Source of the DNA: an uncultured Bacteroidota bacterium
Lineage (GTDB): Bacteria; Bacteroidota; Bacteroidia; Flavobacteriales; Flavobacteriaceae
Assembly: GCA_913060705.1 (NCBI GenBank)
Contig: CAJXTX010000001.1
Location: 124,001-188,000, forward strand
Length of the DNA stretch: 64,000 bases
Reading direction: 5' to 3'
Each line of letters begins with the position of its first letter. Position 1 is the first letter of the stretch. The notes under the pieces were generated by a model, which had not been told where the DNA came from, ran no database searches, and was given only the letters and a program-made list of their open reading frames with translations. Positions 29,947 to 41,534 of this stretch are shown one piece after another. Both the position numbers and the translations under genes were made by a program.

Positions 29947-31139
29947 TGTTCGATAAAGTCAATCCAAAGCGCCTTTGCAAGCTGACGCTTAGACTGAAGC
30001 GGGAAATCAGTATGCGATCCGTCTTTTTTGTAAAGTGTCACCTTATTCGTGTCTGTGCCAAAACCGGCCCCAGAATCGCTCAGTGTATTGTAGACAATAG
30101 CATCGAGCCCCTTGGCTTTCATTTTTGATAGCGCTTTTGAAGGATCATTGCTGCTCTCTAAGGCAAAACCAACGACTACCTGACTTTTCTTCAGTGTGGC
30201 CAAGTTCGTAAGAATATCCTTTGTGCGAACGAGATTTAGGGATAGTACCTCTTCTCCTTTCTTAAGTTTATGCGGATGCGTCTTTTCAAAAGTATAATCG
30301 GCAACAGCAGCAGAGGCGATGAAAATATCTACAGTCGAAAAATGAGCCATCACCTCGTCGTGCATTTCAGCAGCCGTATTTATGCGGATACAGTTTATTC
30401 CTTCCGGCAACACTATCGGGCGAACAGGACCACTTATCAATGTTACCTCTGCGCCCAATTCGTAGGCGCTTAGAGCCAATTCATAGCCCATTGTACCGGT
30501 TGAATGATTCGACATAAAACGGACTGGATCTAGCGATTCACGAGTGGGCCCTGCATTGATCAATACCTTTTTCTGGTGCAGAGGAGCCTCGGTCTGAAGT
30601 CGATCAATAAGCTGCTCAACAATAGATTCTGGTTCGGCCATGCGTCCTTCTCCTTCTAAACCAGAAGCTAAGAATCCAGAGGTTGCAGGAATCACCTCAA
30701 CCCCTCTAGAACGCAATACCGAAAGGTTCTCATGAGTGGCAGGGTGAGCATACATATCTAGATCCATAGCAGGGGCTACAAATACCTTACAACTCGATGA
30801 CATATAAGTAGCAAGCAAGAGATTATCACAAGCACCTGAAACCATTTTCGCTAAGGTATTAGACGTTAGCGGTGCAATTAAGAAGAGGTCAGCCCATTTA
30901 GCCAACTCAACGTGATTGTTCCACTGAAGGGTGCCTTCTAGTTCATCAACAAAATCTAAATAGGCAGGGTGTTGGCTTAGGGTGCTTAGGGTTAAAGGGC
31001 TAACAAAGTCTTTTGCTGACGATGTCATAATCACCTTCACTTTCGCACCTTGGCGAACAAGAAGGCGGACTAAAAAAGTAGTTTTGTAAGCGGCTATTCC
31101 GCCAGTGACGCCGAGCAGAATATGTTTTCCCGCAAGCAT
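29937..31139 (-). CDS. coaBC: Bifunctional phosphopantothenoylcysteine decarboxylase/synthetase
   Basis: CoaBC joins cysteine to 4'-phosphopantothenate (CoaB, C-terminal) and decarboxylates the product (CoaC, N-terminal, FMN-dependent). The 400-residue protein has LLGVTGGIAAYKTTFLVRLL at the start, the catalytic His in NHVELAKWADLFLIAPLTSNTLAK near 78, and VAPAMDLDMY. The CoaC lid motif is ASGLEGEGRMAEPE, with Ser where E. coli has the active-site Cys (ACGDVGPGRM). CoaB motifs are INAGPTRESLDPVRFMSNHSTG near 195 and ASAAVADYTF. It lies 10 bases after rpoZ. Confidence 0.95.
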   Translation of the reverse strand: MLAGKHILLGVTGGIAAYKTTFLVRLLVRQGAKVKVIMTSSAKDFVSPLTLSTLSQHPAYLDFVDELEGTLQWNNHVELAKWADLFLIAPLTSNTLAKMVSGACDNLLLATYMSSSCKVFVAPAMDLDMYAHPATHENLSVLRSRGVEVIPATSGFLASGLEGEGRMAEPESIVEQLIDRLQTEAPLHQKKVLINAGPTRESLDPVRFMSNHSTGTMGYELALSAYELGAEVTLISGPVRPIVLPEGINCIRINTAAEMHDEVMAHFSTVDIFIASAAVADYTFEKTHPHKLKKGEEVLSLNLVRTKDILTNLATLKKSQVVVGFALESSNDPSKALSKMKAKGLDAIVYNTLSDSGAGFGTDTNKVTLYKKDGSHTDFPLQSKRQLAKALWIDFIEQWF

Positions 31140-31149
31140 AAGAAGTTTT

Positions 31150-31467
31150 TTACTCCTCTGAAAGGGTATTTCTGTAGTAGATACGGTCGTTAAGCCATTC
31201 TTCGATGGCCATCGCGTGTGGCTTTGGCATTTTTTCGTAGAACTTAGACACCTCGATCTGCTCTTTGTTCTCGAATACCTCCTCTAAACTATCCGTGTAG
31301 GTAGCAAACTCTTCAAGTTTGTCCACAAGCTCTTTTTTGATCTCAGCATTAATTTGAACCGAACGCTTTGCAACGATCGATAACGCCTCGTAAATGTTAG
31401 AGGTTTTTTGATCTAAAACGTTCTTATCGAAGGTTTTAGTAGTAAGTGCAGCTTTAGTTTCTTTCAC
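31150..31467 (-). CDS. rpoZ: RNA polymerase omega subunit, Bacteroidetes type
   Basis: A 105-residue protein. The core TSNIYEALSIVAKRSVQINAEIKKELVDKL matches the omega family, where this helix clamps the beta' C-terminus. The C-terminal half (EEVFENKEQIEVSKFYEKMPKPHAMAIEEWL) is characteristic of Bacteroidetes omega. The start is GTG at 31467; no ATG is available in the 10-base gap after bamD. The bamD-rpoZ-coaBC order is conserved in this clade as far as I recall. Confidence 0.88.
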   Translation of the reverse strand: MKETKAALTTKTFDKNVLDQKTSNIYEALSIVAKRSVQINAEIKKELVDKLEEFATYTDSLEEVFENKEQIEVSKFYEKMPKPHAMAIEEWLNDRIYYRNTLSEE

Positions 31468-31477
31468 GATAGCTAAA

Positions 31478-32302
31478 TTAATTCAGCGAATTTACAAATT
31501 CTAATCCGGATTGTATCTTAGAGTAGTAATATTCCACTTCCTCGTCAAATTTTGAACGCTCGTAATATCTTCTGAAGTCTTTGTAATAATCTAAAGCTTC
31601 TTCATAGCGCTCCATCATTCTGTTTGCCGTAGAATTCTCTGCTAAAACTGTTGCAGATTTAATACGAATAAACAGCGCTTCTTCTCTAAAGATTGATCCT
31701 GGATATTCAATGATGAAGTTGTTTAGCGATTTAATAGCTGAAAACAAGACCGGAAGGTTGAACTCTCCTAGGTTATCGTATTGCTTTGCGATCTCAAAGG
31801 CCTTTCGTTCTTTTTTAATTTTCAATTCTTGAACACGTTCGTTGGCTCTATTGAAATATTCTGAATTCGGATAGTTATTGATGAAATTTTGCAGTTTCTC
31901 CAAGGCCTTATCTGTATCCGTTTGATCCAAACTGAAACGAGGGCTCATATGATAGTAACTTTCCGCTTCTAAAAAGCTAGCCTCCTCTCTTTTGTCGCTA
32001 TTGGGATAGGCTTTAATAAAACGTTCAAACTGGTAGCTTGACAAGTAATACGCTTTGGTTTTGAATTGTGCATCTGCAAAAAAGAAACTCAAGCGCTCTC
32101 CTTGAGGTCGTCCTGCATACTTAGGTGCGATTAACTCATAAAGGCGTTTAGCCTTGACAAACTCTTCTTCTTGATAGTATCGATTCGCCAGCTCATACAT
32201 TTCTGTCAAATCGTTATTCTTAAGTACCTGTTGATATTCACTGCATGAGGTGAGAAGCATCAACCCTATTGCAGCCAGTAACAGTAAAGACCTCAATTTC
32301 AT
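31478..32302 (-). CDS. bamD: Outer membrane assembly lipoprotein BamD
   Basis: A 274-residue TPR lipoprotein of the BAM outer-membrane protein assembly complex. The signal peptide ends in a lipobox (LLTSCSEYQ, Cys near 20). Tetratricopeptide-like helices follow: ELANRYYQEEEFVKAKRLYELI near 37, AYYLSSYQFERFIKAYPNSDKREEA near 85, KLQNFINNYPNSEYFNRANERVQEL near 138, and FIIEYPGSIFREEALFIRIK near 193. It is 18 bases downstream of dapA and 10 upstream of rpoZ. Confidence 0.92.
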   Translation of the reverse strand: MKLRSLLLLAAIGLMLLTSCSEYQQVLKNNDLTEMYELANRYYQEEEFVKAKRLYELIAPKYAGRPQGERLSFFFADAQFKTKAYYLSSYQFERFIKAYPNSDKREEASFLEAESYYHMSPRFSLDQTDTDKALEKLQNFINNYPNSEYFNRANERVQELKIKKERKAFEIAKQYDNLGEFNLPVLFSAIKSLNNFIIEYPGSIFREEALFIRIKSATVLAENSTANRMMERYEEALDYYKDFRRYYERSKFDEEVEYYYSKIQSGLEFVNSLN

Positions 32303-32320
32303 GGGGTCAAAATTAAACTT

Positions 32321-33205
32321 TTAAACGGTAATAGATCGCAGTTTTTGCAATTCCTCTCCTATGCGAGCTACTAGATCTGATGTTGCCGGCATAAGGGGTA
32401 ATCGAACATTCGGGAGTATATCGCTTTGTTTTGATAACAGGGCCTTAATTCCTGAAGGATTGCCTTGCTCAAAAATCAAATCAATCATAGGTAAAAGCGC
32501 ATGGTGTAATCCTAAAGCATCTTCATTTTTCTGCAAAGCCAGCTTAACCGCTGTTACCGTATGGTCTATCATTCCTTGTCCAACAACAGAAATAACTCCA
32601 TTGGCCCCGTTCAAGATAGAAGGTATTGCTGTGGCATCATCGCCAGACAATACACTAAATCCATCTGGTGCATGCAGCGTCAAGGCATCTATTTGGGCAT
32701 AATCTCCGCACGCTTCTTTAACTCCGATGATTTGTGAAGTGGAGTGCGCTAACTCCAATACCGTTTCAGGGGTCATATTCACTCCGGTTCGTGAAGGAAC
32801 ATTGTAAAGAATTAGGGGTAGTGGAGAAGCCGAAGCAACCGCTGTGTAATGAGCGATCAGACCTTGTTGAGAAGGTTTATTGTAAAAGGGAGTGACGGAT
32901 AGAACCGCATCAAATCGACGGGTATCTATTTGTTTTAGTTCTGTGCATAGACTTTTTGTAGCATTGGAGCCCATTCCTAAAACAAGAGGTACACGCTTAC
33001 CATTGGCTTCAGCGACTATCGAGAGTACACGCTTCTTTTCTTCATCGGTAAGCGTAGGTGTTTCTGCCGTGGTTCCCAGAGCCACTATATAGTCTACTCC
33101 TTCGTTGATAACACGTTCGGTGAGTTGACTCAAGGCTAGCTCGTCAATTTCGTCTTGTTGTGTGAATGGCGTAATCAGTGCCACGCCCAAACCATTCAGA
33201 TTCAT
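32321..33205 (-). CDS. dapA: 4-hydroxy-tetrahydrodipicolinate synthase
   Basis: DapA condenses pyruvate with aspartate semialdehyde, the first step toward diaminopimelate and lysine. The 294-residue barrel has VALITPFTQQDEID near 8, ALGTTAETPTLTDEEK near 43, the Tyr in LILYNVPSRTGVNM near 135, and the Schiff-base Lys in IIGVKEACGDYAQI near 162. The track TTG start at 33229 lies inside the promoter box TAAATTTG; ATG at 33205 (MNLNGLGVALITPF) is the real start. DapF of the same pathway is encoded at 42.0-42.8 kb. Confidence 0.96.
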   Translation of the reverse strand: MNLNGLGVALITPFTQQDEIDELALSQLTERVINEGVDYIVALGTTAETPTLTDEEKKRVLSIVAEANGKRVPLVLGMGSNATKSLCTELKQIDTRRFDAVLSVTPFYNKPSQQGLIAHYTAVASASPLPLILYNVPSRTGVNMTPETVLELAHSTSQIIGVKEACGDYAQIDALTLHAPDGFSVLSGDDATAIPSILNGANGVISVVGQGMIDHTVTAVKLALQKNEDALGLHHALLPMIDLIFEQGNPSGIKALLSKQSDILPNVRLPLMPATSDLVARIGEELQKLRSITV

Positions 33206-33226
33206 AACGTATTGTTTTGAACACAA

Positions 33227-33234
33227 CAAATTTA
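33227..33234 (-). promoter_or_regulatory. dapA-bamD-rpoZ-coaBC operon -7 box TAAATTTG
   Basis: Exact TAnnTTTG on the minus strand, 21 bases before the dapA ATG. The TTG start in the ORF track is part of this box. Confidence 0.6.
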
Positions 33235-33316
33235 TACGCTATTTAACCACCGACCTGAGACCTTAGCTAAATATATAGGCGATTTGGGGGGTTATTCACA
33301 GGTTTTCATCAAAACG

Positions 33317-36181
<2,865 letters not shown>

Positions 36182-36185
<4 letters not shown>

Positions 36186-36667
36186 AAGTCTTTTATCAAG
36201 TGTATTGGGCACGAGCAATGCCCAGTACTTCCGAGTGGTCCCGGCAATGCCTTGAATCCAATCTTCTCGTATAGTTTTTGTGCCGAAATCATCGACTCTA
36301 ACGTTTCTATATAGGCTCTTTTATACCCTTCTGCCCTAGCCTCTTCCATCACATACTCAATCAATCGCCTACCCCAACCTTTTCCTCTTATTGCTTTATC
36401 GAAGTACATCTTCTGTATTTCGCAGGTGGTTTGCTCTGCCCCAGGTAAATCTCCGTATCCACCTCCTCCGAATATTTTAAGGCCATCGGTAAGAACATAA
36501 TAAGACCTTCTAGGAGCATTGTAATAATCAGACAATTGAAATAAATAAGGATCGGCATATGCCGTACCGGTTTTTGGGGCATCCATTTCCTCCAGAACCT
36601 CACGGATCAAGTTGCCCACCTCAACATCGTCTTCTGGACGTATCGCACGAATTTCAATCGGATTCAT
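36182..36667 (-). CDS. GNAT-family N-acetyltransferase
   Basis: A 161-residue acetyltransferase. The fold starts at MNPIEIRAIRPEDDVEVGNLI; the acetyl-CoA motif is FDKAIRGKGWGRRLIEYVMEEAR near 100, and the C-terminus has IETLESMISAQKLYEKIGFKAL. The substrate is unknown. The track start at 36781 lies inside divergent ribD; ATG at 36667 is the sensible start. It is first in a GNAT-prmC-ligA operon and divergent from ribD across a perfect 17-bp palindrome. Confidence 0.9.
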
Positions 36668-36680
36668 ACCTAAGAGATTC

Positions 36681-36697
36681 AACGAATTCAATTCGTT
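36681..36697. promoter_or_regulatory. 17-bp perfect palindrome between GNAT-prmC-ligA and ribD
   Basis: AACGAATT-C-AATTCGTT has 8-bp arms around one base. It lies 13 bases from the GNAT ATG and 11 from the ribD GTG, so any bound protein could affect both directions. It is a candidate operator; no family is assigned. Confidence 0.4.
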
Positions 36698-36708
36698 AAT
36701 TTTACCTC

Positions 36709-37758
36709 GTGAAGATACACGAAATCTACATGAAAAGAGCTCTAGAGTTGGGTCGAAAGGGAACCGTTTTGGCTCACCCAAACCCTTCTGTAGGCTGTGT
36801 TATCGTTCACCAGAATCGCATTATTGGAGAAGGTTTTACGAGTTCATTCGGAAAAGATCATGCCGAAATTAACGCGCTGAATAGCGTAAAATCAGTTGAC
36901 AAAGCATTTTTACCTGATTCAACACTTTACGTAACCTTAGAGCCCTGCTCACATTACGGAAAAACACCACCCTGCGCTATTCGTATTGCAGAAGAACAAC
37001 CAGCAACTGTTATTATTGGATGTAAAGACCCTAACCCGAAAGTATCTGGAAAAGGAGTTGACATCCTCAAAAAAGCTGGCATCAACGTACAAGTCGGAGT
37101 TTTAAAAGATCAATGCCTTTATCACCATCGTGTATTTTTAAAGGGTATTCAAACTCAAACACCATACATCACACTAAAATGGGCTGAATCCGCTGACGGA
37201 TTTATCGCTCCGCTTCCGACACAAGATGGAGAAGAAAAAATCTTTTGGTTGTCAAACAGCTGGTCACAACAACATGCACATCTTTTGAGAGCGAATCACG
37301 CTGCCATACTCATTGGCACTGAAACCCTAAAGAAGGATCGTCCAACACTGACTACACGACATGTTTCAGGGCCATCTCCAAAACCCTTTGTTCTGACTCG
37401 GGATCATAGAAATATTCAAGAAGCAGGCAATGCTTATGGCGTTATAGAAGTCTGTGTTGAAAAAAGAACGCAACACTTCTTAAGCGATGAGTCTTCACCT
37501 TTCATTCAAGCAACATCCTTAAGTGAAGCCCTCTACAAACTTTATTCAATGGGATACACTTCAGTATTGGTCGAAGGCGGAACTCAGGTCATTCAATCTT
37601 TTATAGAAGAGGATCTTTGGGATGAAATGATTTGTTTCAAATCTTCAAACGAAATAAAGGCAGGAATCAAAGGTCCAAAAACTCCCCAACTTGAACGGCT
37701 AGCTAAGAGCAATAAGGACGAAATTTTTGGTCTTAGACGTTCATTACTTCACTCATAA
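36709..37758 (+). CDS. ribD: Bifunctional riboflavin biosynthesis deaminase/reductase RibD
   Basis: RibD deaminates and then reduces the pyrimidine intermediate of riboflavin synthesis. The 349-residue protein has an N-terminal Zn-dependent deaminase (NPSVGCVIV, then HAEINAL near 52 and EPCSHYGKTPPCA near 80) and a C-terminal reductase (YITLKWAESADGFIAP near 150, RPTLTTRHV, VLVEGGTQVIQSFIEE near 293). The start is GTG at 36709 (IHEIYMKRALELG fits the family); ATG at 36730 is the alternative. Its end overlaps the convergent thioesterase gene by 26 bases. Confidence 0.95.
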   Translation: MKIHEIYMKRALELGRKGTVLAHPNPSVGCVIVHQNRIIGEGFTSSFGKDHAEINALNSVKSVDKAFLPDSTLYVTLEPCSHYGKTPPCAIRIAEEQPATVIIGCKDPNPKVSGKGVDILKKAGINVQVGVLKDQCLYHHRVFLKGIQTQTPYITLKWAESADGFIAPLPTQDGEEKIFWLSNSWSQQHAHLLRANHAAILIGTETLKKDRPTLTTRHVSGPSPKPFVLTRDHRNIQEAGNAYGVIEVCVEKRTQHFLSDESSPFIQATSLSEALYKLYSMGYTSVLVEGGTQVIQSFIEEDLWDEMICFKSSNEIKAGIKGPKTPQLERLAKSNKDEIFGLRRSLLHS

Positions 37759-38143
37759 GATTTCTCAAATTGGCCGGTATTGATATTGGCTTAAAGGTAT
37801 CTGCATTTAAACAAACTAACTTGATCTTTCCTTCAAGCACTAAGGCGTCACTTTCGTTGTAAAGCTGACTACTAAATTCAATCGAAGACTTCCCTATAGA
37901 ACTCACCTCTGTTTCGACCCGAATCAGTTCATCGTAACGCGCTGGAAATCGGTAGTTTAATTCAGCATGAACGACAGGTAATAACACTCCTTTTTTCTCA
38001 AGTTCAGCATAAGAATAACCTAAAGACCTTAACCATTCTACCCTACCTAACTCTAAGTAATTTAGATAGTTAGAATGATACACAACGCCCATTTGATCGG
38101 TCTCCGCATACCGCACTCGCACCTCAATAATTCCCTTTTTCAT
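37733..38143 (-). CDS. YbgC/FadM-type acyl-CoA thioesterase
   Basis: A 136-residue hot-dog-fold thioesterase. The active-site motif RYAETDQMGVVYHSNYLNYLELGR at about 11-34 has the catalytic Asp and the HSNY loop; RVEWLRSLGYSYAELEKKGVLLPVV follows. The acyl substrate cannot be told from sequence. A TACATTTG box lies 20 bases upstream. The C-terminus overlaps ribD. Confidence 0.92.
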   Translation of the reverse strand: MKKGIIEVRVRYAETDQMGVVYHSNYLNYLELGRVEWLRSLGYSYAELEKKGVLLPVVHAELNYRFPARYDELIRVETEVSSIGKSSIEFSSQLYNESDALVLEGKIKLVCLNADTFKPISIPANLRNLMSEVMNV

Positions 38144-38163
38144 TACGTAAAGTTTAGGTTAGG

Positions 38164-38171
38164 CAAATGTA
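38164..38171 (-). promoter_or_regulatory. Thioesterase gene -7 box TACATTTG
   Basis: Exact TAnnTTTG on the minus strand, 20 bases before the ATG at 38143. Confidence 0.6.
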
Positions 38172-38341
38172 AGTTCAACTGGCTAAGAGTTATGATAAAA
38201 AAAGTATAATTACAACCCCTTTTTTATTTTTTTTAACCAAAAGAAGTGAACATATTTGTCTTAATACTTAGGTTAACCATCTGAGCTATTTCATACAGTT
38301 ACTTGTATCATAATTAAACACCTAAAATCGGTCTCTTGAAG
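38172..38341. other. AT-rich intergenic region upstream of dnaA
   Basis: It contains A7 and T6/T8 tracts (38185-38235), an imperfect TAnnTTTG box CATATTTG at 38251-38258, and the 8-bp palindrome GGTTAACC. No TTATNCACA DnaA box was found by eye, so an origin is not supported here. Confidence 0.4.
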
Positions 38342-39757
38342 ATGTCAGCTGAACAAGTTTGGAGTCAATGCTTATCCTTTATTGAGGATAACATTCAACC
38401 TCAAGCGTTCAAGACATGGTTTGAACCTATTCATCCGGTTAAACTTCAAGACAACGCACTGAGCATTCAGGTTCCCAGTAAATTTTTCTACGAATGGTTA
38501 GAAGAGCATTACGTCAAGTTGCTACGCGTAGCGTTACGAAAGGAACTTGGTGAAAATGCCAAACTCGTTTATGTCATCAAAATGGAGAATGCTGACAAAT
38601 CGAGTTCTTTTACTGAACAGATACCGAGTAAGCAAAAAAGTTTATTTGCTCCGCAGGAGATTGATATCCCTGTTGTAAGTAAAGATCCCAGTCTTAAGAA
38701 TCCGTTTATCATTCCAGGTATTCGAAATATTAAGATTGATGCTCAATTAAACGCCTCTTACAGTTTTGAAAATTTTTTAGAGGGTGAATCGAATCGCTTA
38801 GCACGTTCGGCGGGTCAAGCGGTAGCGAATAAACCAGGAGGGACTTCATTCAATCCGCTATTAATCTTTGGTAATGTAGGTTTAGGTAAAACGCACCTGT
38901 TACATGCGATAGGGGTAGATATTAAAGAAAAACACGCGGACAAGACTATTCTTTACATATCGGCAGAAAAGTTTACCCAACAATACATCGAATCGGTCAA
39001 GAACAACACAAGAAATGATTTCATTCATTTTTATCAGCTCATCGATGTACTCCTTATCGACGATGTGCAATTCTTAGCCGGAAAAAGTGGTACGCAGGAT
39101 GTGTTTTTTCACATATTCAACCATTTGCATCAAAACGGCAAGCAAGTTGTCTTAACCTCAGATAAAGCCCCTGTTGACATGCAAGATATAGAGCAACGTT
39201 TGCTCTCTCGCTTTAAATGGGGACTTTCAGCGGAACTCAGCCCTCCGGACTATCACACTCGTGTTTCTATTTTAAAGAACAAATTGTATTTGGACGGTAT
39301 GACGATGCCTGAAGAGATCATCGACTATATTGCTCAAAACATTAAAAGCAACATTCGAGAATTAGAAGGGGCTATTATTTCACTCATCGCACAAGCTTCT
39401 TTTAATAAAAAGGAGATCAACTTAGAACTCGCGCAGCAGGTAGTCGACAAATTCGTTAAAAACACGAAGAAAGAAGTATCTATTGAGTACATCCAAAAGA
39501 TGGTTGCAGATTACTTCGAAATGGACTTAGACACTTTGCAGTCTAAAACGCGCAAACGTCATATTGTTCAAGCGCGTCAATTGGCTATGTATTTTGCGAA
39601 GCGCTATACTAAAGCCTCCTTGGCTAGTATTGGATCCCAGATAGGCAAACGCGATCACGCTACAGTTCTTCATGCCTGTAGAACCGTTGAAAACCTTGCG
39701 GATACCGATAAGCAGTTCAAGAAGTATATCGAAGACCTCTCTAAGAAGTTTTCTTAA
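38342..39757 (+). CDS. dnaA: Chromosomal replication initiator DnaA
   Basis: A 471-residue AAA+ initiator. Domain I is at the N-terminus (QVWSQCLSFIEDNIQPQAFKTWFEPI), domain II is a short linker, domain III has Walker A GNVGLGKTHLLHAIG near 178, Walker B LLIDDVQFLAGK near 240 and Sensor-II-like RELEGAI, and domain IV has the DnaA-box reading motif GSQIGKRDHATVLHACRTV near 438. ATG at 38342 is chosen over the track TTG at 38336, which adds two residues. Confidence 0.97.
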   Translation: MSAEQVWSQCLSFIEDNIQPQAFKTWFEPIHPVKLQDNALSIQVPSKFFYEWLEEHYVKLLRVALRKELGENAKLVYVIKMENADKSSSFTEQIPSKQKSLFAPQEIDIPVVSKDPSLKNPFIIPGIRNIKIDAQLNASYSFENFLEGESNRLARSAGQAVANKPGGTSFNPLLIFGNVGLGKTHLLHAIGVDIKEKHADKTILYISAEKFTQQYIESVKNNTRNDFIHFYQLIDVLLIDDVQFLAGKSGTQDVFFHIFNHLHQNGKQVVLTSDKAPVDMQDIEQRLLSRFKWGLSAELSPPDYHTRVSILKNKLYLDGMTMPEEIIDYIAQNIKSNIRELEGAIISLIAQASFNKKEINLELAQQVVDKFVKNTKKEVSIEYIQKMVADYFEMDLDTLQSKTRKRHIVQARQLAMYFAKRYTKASLASIGSQIGKRDHATVLHACRTVENLADTDKQFKKYIEDLSKKFS

Positions 39758-39778
39758 CACCACACAATACAGGCTTTC

Positions 39779-40492
39779 ATGAAAAAGGGAACGCTCTACC
39801 TCATACCTGTTCCTCTTGGAGATTCCCCTCTATCCTACACCCTACCATTAGATATTTCTCACATCGTTCAATCGCTTAAGTATTTTGTGGTTGAAAATGA
39901 GAAAACAGCGAGAAGGCATTTGCGTTATATCTATCCTCAGATAGATCAACCATCACTCAAAATCGAGATACTCAATCAGCATACACCAGAAACTTCCATA
40001 AACGCGTTTATTGAACCCTGCTTAAATGGTAATGATATGGGATTACTTTCTGAGGCAGGATGTCCAGCAGTAGCCGATCCGGGTTCTCAATTGGTGCGTT
40101 TGTGCCACGAAAACGATATCAGAGTACAGCCGCTCATTGGCCCTTCCTCAATACTTCTTACACTAATGGCCAGCGGATTAGGCGGACAAAATTTTGCATT
40201 TAATGGGTACTTACCTCATGAAAAGTCTGACCGTAAAAAGATTTTAAAAACATTAGAGCGAGAATCCCTTCAAAAGAAGCAAACTCAGCTCTTTATGGAA
40301 ACCCCCTACAGAAATGAAAAGCTCTTTCAAGAACTGTTAGATCAACTTAATCTAGATACGCTTTTGACTTTAGGAATTGAAGTGAGTTTAGACACTGAAG
40401 AGATTAAAACAAAGACGGTTGCTGAATGGCTCGCCTCACCTGCACCAAAAATGCATAAAAGACCGTGCATCTTTGGGATATTAAAGGTATAA
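39779..40492 (+). CDS. RsmI-like SAM-dependent methyltransferase
   Basis: A 237-residue tetrapyrrole-methylase-fold protein of the RsmI group, which 2'-O-methylates C1402 of 16S rRNA. Motifs: LYLIPVPLGDS at the N-terminus, MGLLSEAGCPAVADPGSQLVRLCHE near 83-107, PLIGPSSILLTLMASGLGGQNFAFNGYLP near 118, and MATP-like METPYRNEKL. Bacteroidetes carry such short RsmI-like paralogues, so target identity with E. coli RsmI is not certain. Its stop abuts the convergent mltG stop. Confidence 0.85.
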   Translation: MKKGTLYLIPVPLGDSPLSYTLPLDISHIVQSLKYFVVENEKTARRHLRYIYPQIDQPSLKIEILNQHTPETSINAFIEPCLNGNDMGLLSEAGCPAVADPGSQLVRLCHENDIRVQPLIGPSSILLTLMASGLGGQNFAFNGYLPHEKSDRKKILKTLERESLQKKQTQLFMETPYRNEKLFQELLDQLNLDTLLTLGIEVSLDTEEIKTKTVAEWLASPAPKMHKRPCIFGILKV

Positions 40493-41533
40493 CTACCTTC
40501 TTATTTGACGACTATTTAGCCACGCAGAATAGGCTTTGGCTTTCGCTTTGTGTTCTGATAAATTCTTAGAAAAGTCATGATATCCAATACGCGTACTGTC
40601 CGCAACAAAAAAGAGATAATCGTGTTTTTCAGCTTCTAAAACAGCATCAATGTAGCTGATCTCTGGCATGGTAATCGGGCCCACAGGCAACCCACTAATC
40701 TGATAGGTGTTATAAGGTGATTCAATGCGTAAATCTTTATACAGCACTCGACGAATTACAGTATCAAAGCTTTGATAGCGTTCTTTTAAAGCGTAGATCA
40801 CGGTAGGATCTGCCTGAAGCTTCATTTTTCGTTTTAGTCGGTTGAGATAAACACCAGCAATCGTACGAGATTCTTCTGGCTTCACAGACTCCTTAGCCAC
40901 AATAGAGGCCAACGTATAAACCTCTGCAGGAGAGAGCTTCTTGTCGTGAGCACTGGCCAAACGCTTATCGTTCCAAAAAGCCCCATGCTCCTTTAGCATT
41001 CGAGATCTAAATTGAGCGGCAGAAGTATTCCAATAAAATTCATAGGTGTTCGGTATGACCAATGATAACACGTTGTAACTGTTCAACCTCGTCTGAAATA
41101 GAAAGTCGCGTTCGTTAAATGAACGCAGAAGGTCCAAGCTGTCAGCTTCAATAAATTGACTTACATAGCCCAACACATCCTCAAGACGCTCCATAGAAGG
41201 AACAATTACCTGAATCGGCTTATTTTCAGACCGCAACACATTGATGATGTCATTATTACTCATCCCCTTCACCAAAACGAATCTACCAGGTTTAAAATAG
41301 TCGTAATAGCCTTTCTGTTTTGCTAGCCTAACAAAGTCAGAGGGATTCTTGAGCAAGGGTGTTAACGCATTCAAAACGTCATCAATAGTGGCATCCGTTT
41401 GTATAAAAACAACCCGTTCTTCTTGGTCAAAGTTGGTGTTATCAGCCATTACGACACGGTAACTTAGATAGGCGCCCACACTTAATGCGATGAGTGCAAT
41501 CACGGCAATAGCTGAAACTATTTTCTTTTGCAT
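40493..41533 (-). CDS. mltG: Endolytic murein transglycosylase MltG
   Basis: A 346-residue YceG-family enzyme that cleaves nascent peptidoglycan. One N-terminal TM helix (KIVSAIAVIALIALSVGAYL) is followed by a LysM-like region (FVLVKGMSNNDIINVLRS) and the catalytic domain: LASIVAKESVKPEESRTIAGVYLNRL near 215 with the catalytic Glu, LQADPTVIYAL, and SPYNTYQISGLPVGPITMP near 275. The track start at 41632 overlaps the GNAT gene; ATG at 41533 (MQKKIVSAIAVI) lies one base past the GNAT stop. Confidence 0.93.
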   Translation of the reverse strand: MQKKIVSAIAVIALIALSVGAYLSYRVVMADNTNFDQEERVVFIQTDATIDDVLNALTPLLKNPSDFVRLAKQKGYYDYFKPGRFVLVKGMSNNDIINVLRSENKPIQVIVPSMERLEDVLGYVSQFIEADSLDLLRSFNERDFLFQTRLNSYNVLSLVIPNTYEFYWNTSAAQFRSRMLKEHGAFWNDKRLASAHDKKLSPAEVYTLASIVAKESVKPEESRTIAGVYLNRLKRKMKLQADPTVIYALKERYQSFDTVIRRVLYKDLRIESPYNTYQISGLPVGPITMPEISYIDAVLEAEKHDYLFFVADSTRIGYHDFSKNLSEHKAKAKAYSAWLNSRQIRR

Positions 41534-41534
41534 A

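Noticed and set aside
33292-33300. TTATTCACA, a match to the DnaA-box consensus
   Set aside because: A single isolated site near the ligA 3' end; a 9-base degenerate match is expected by chance in 64 kb.
38172-38341. Possible replication origin (oriC) upstream of dnaA
   Set aside because: The region is AT-rich with A/T tracts, but no TTATNCACA DnaA boxes were found by eye; dnaA is often not beside the origin in this phylum.
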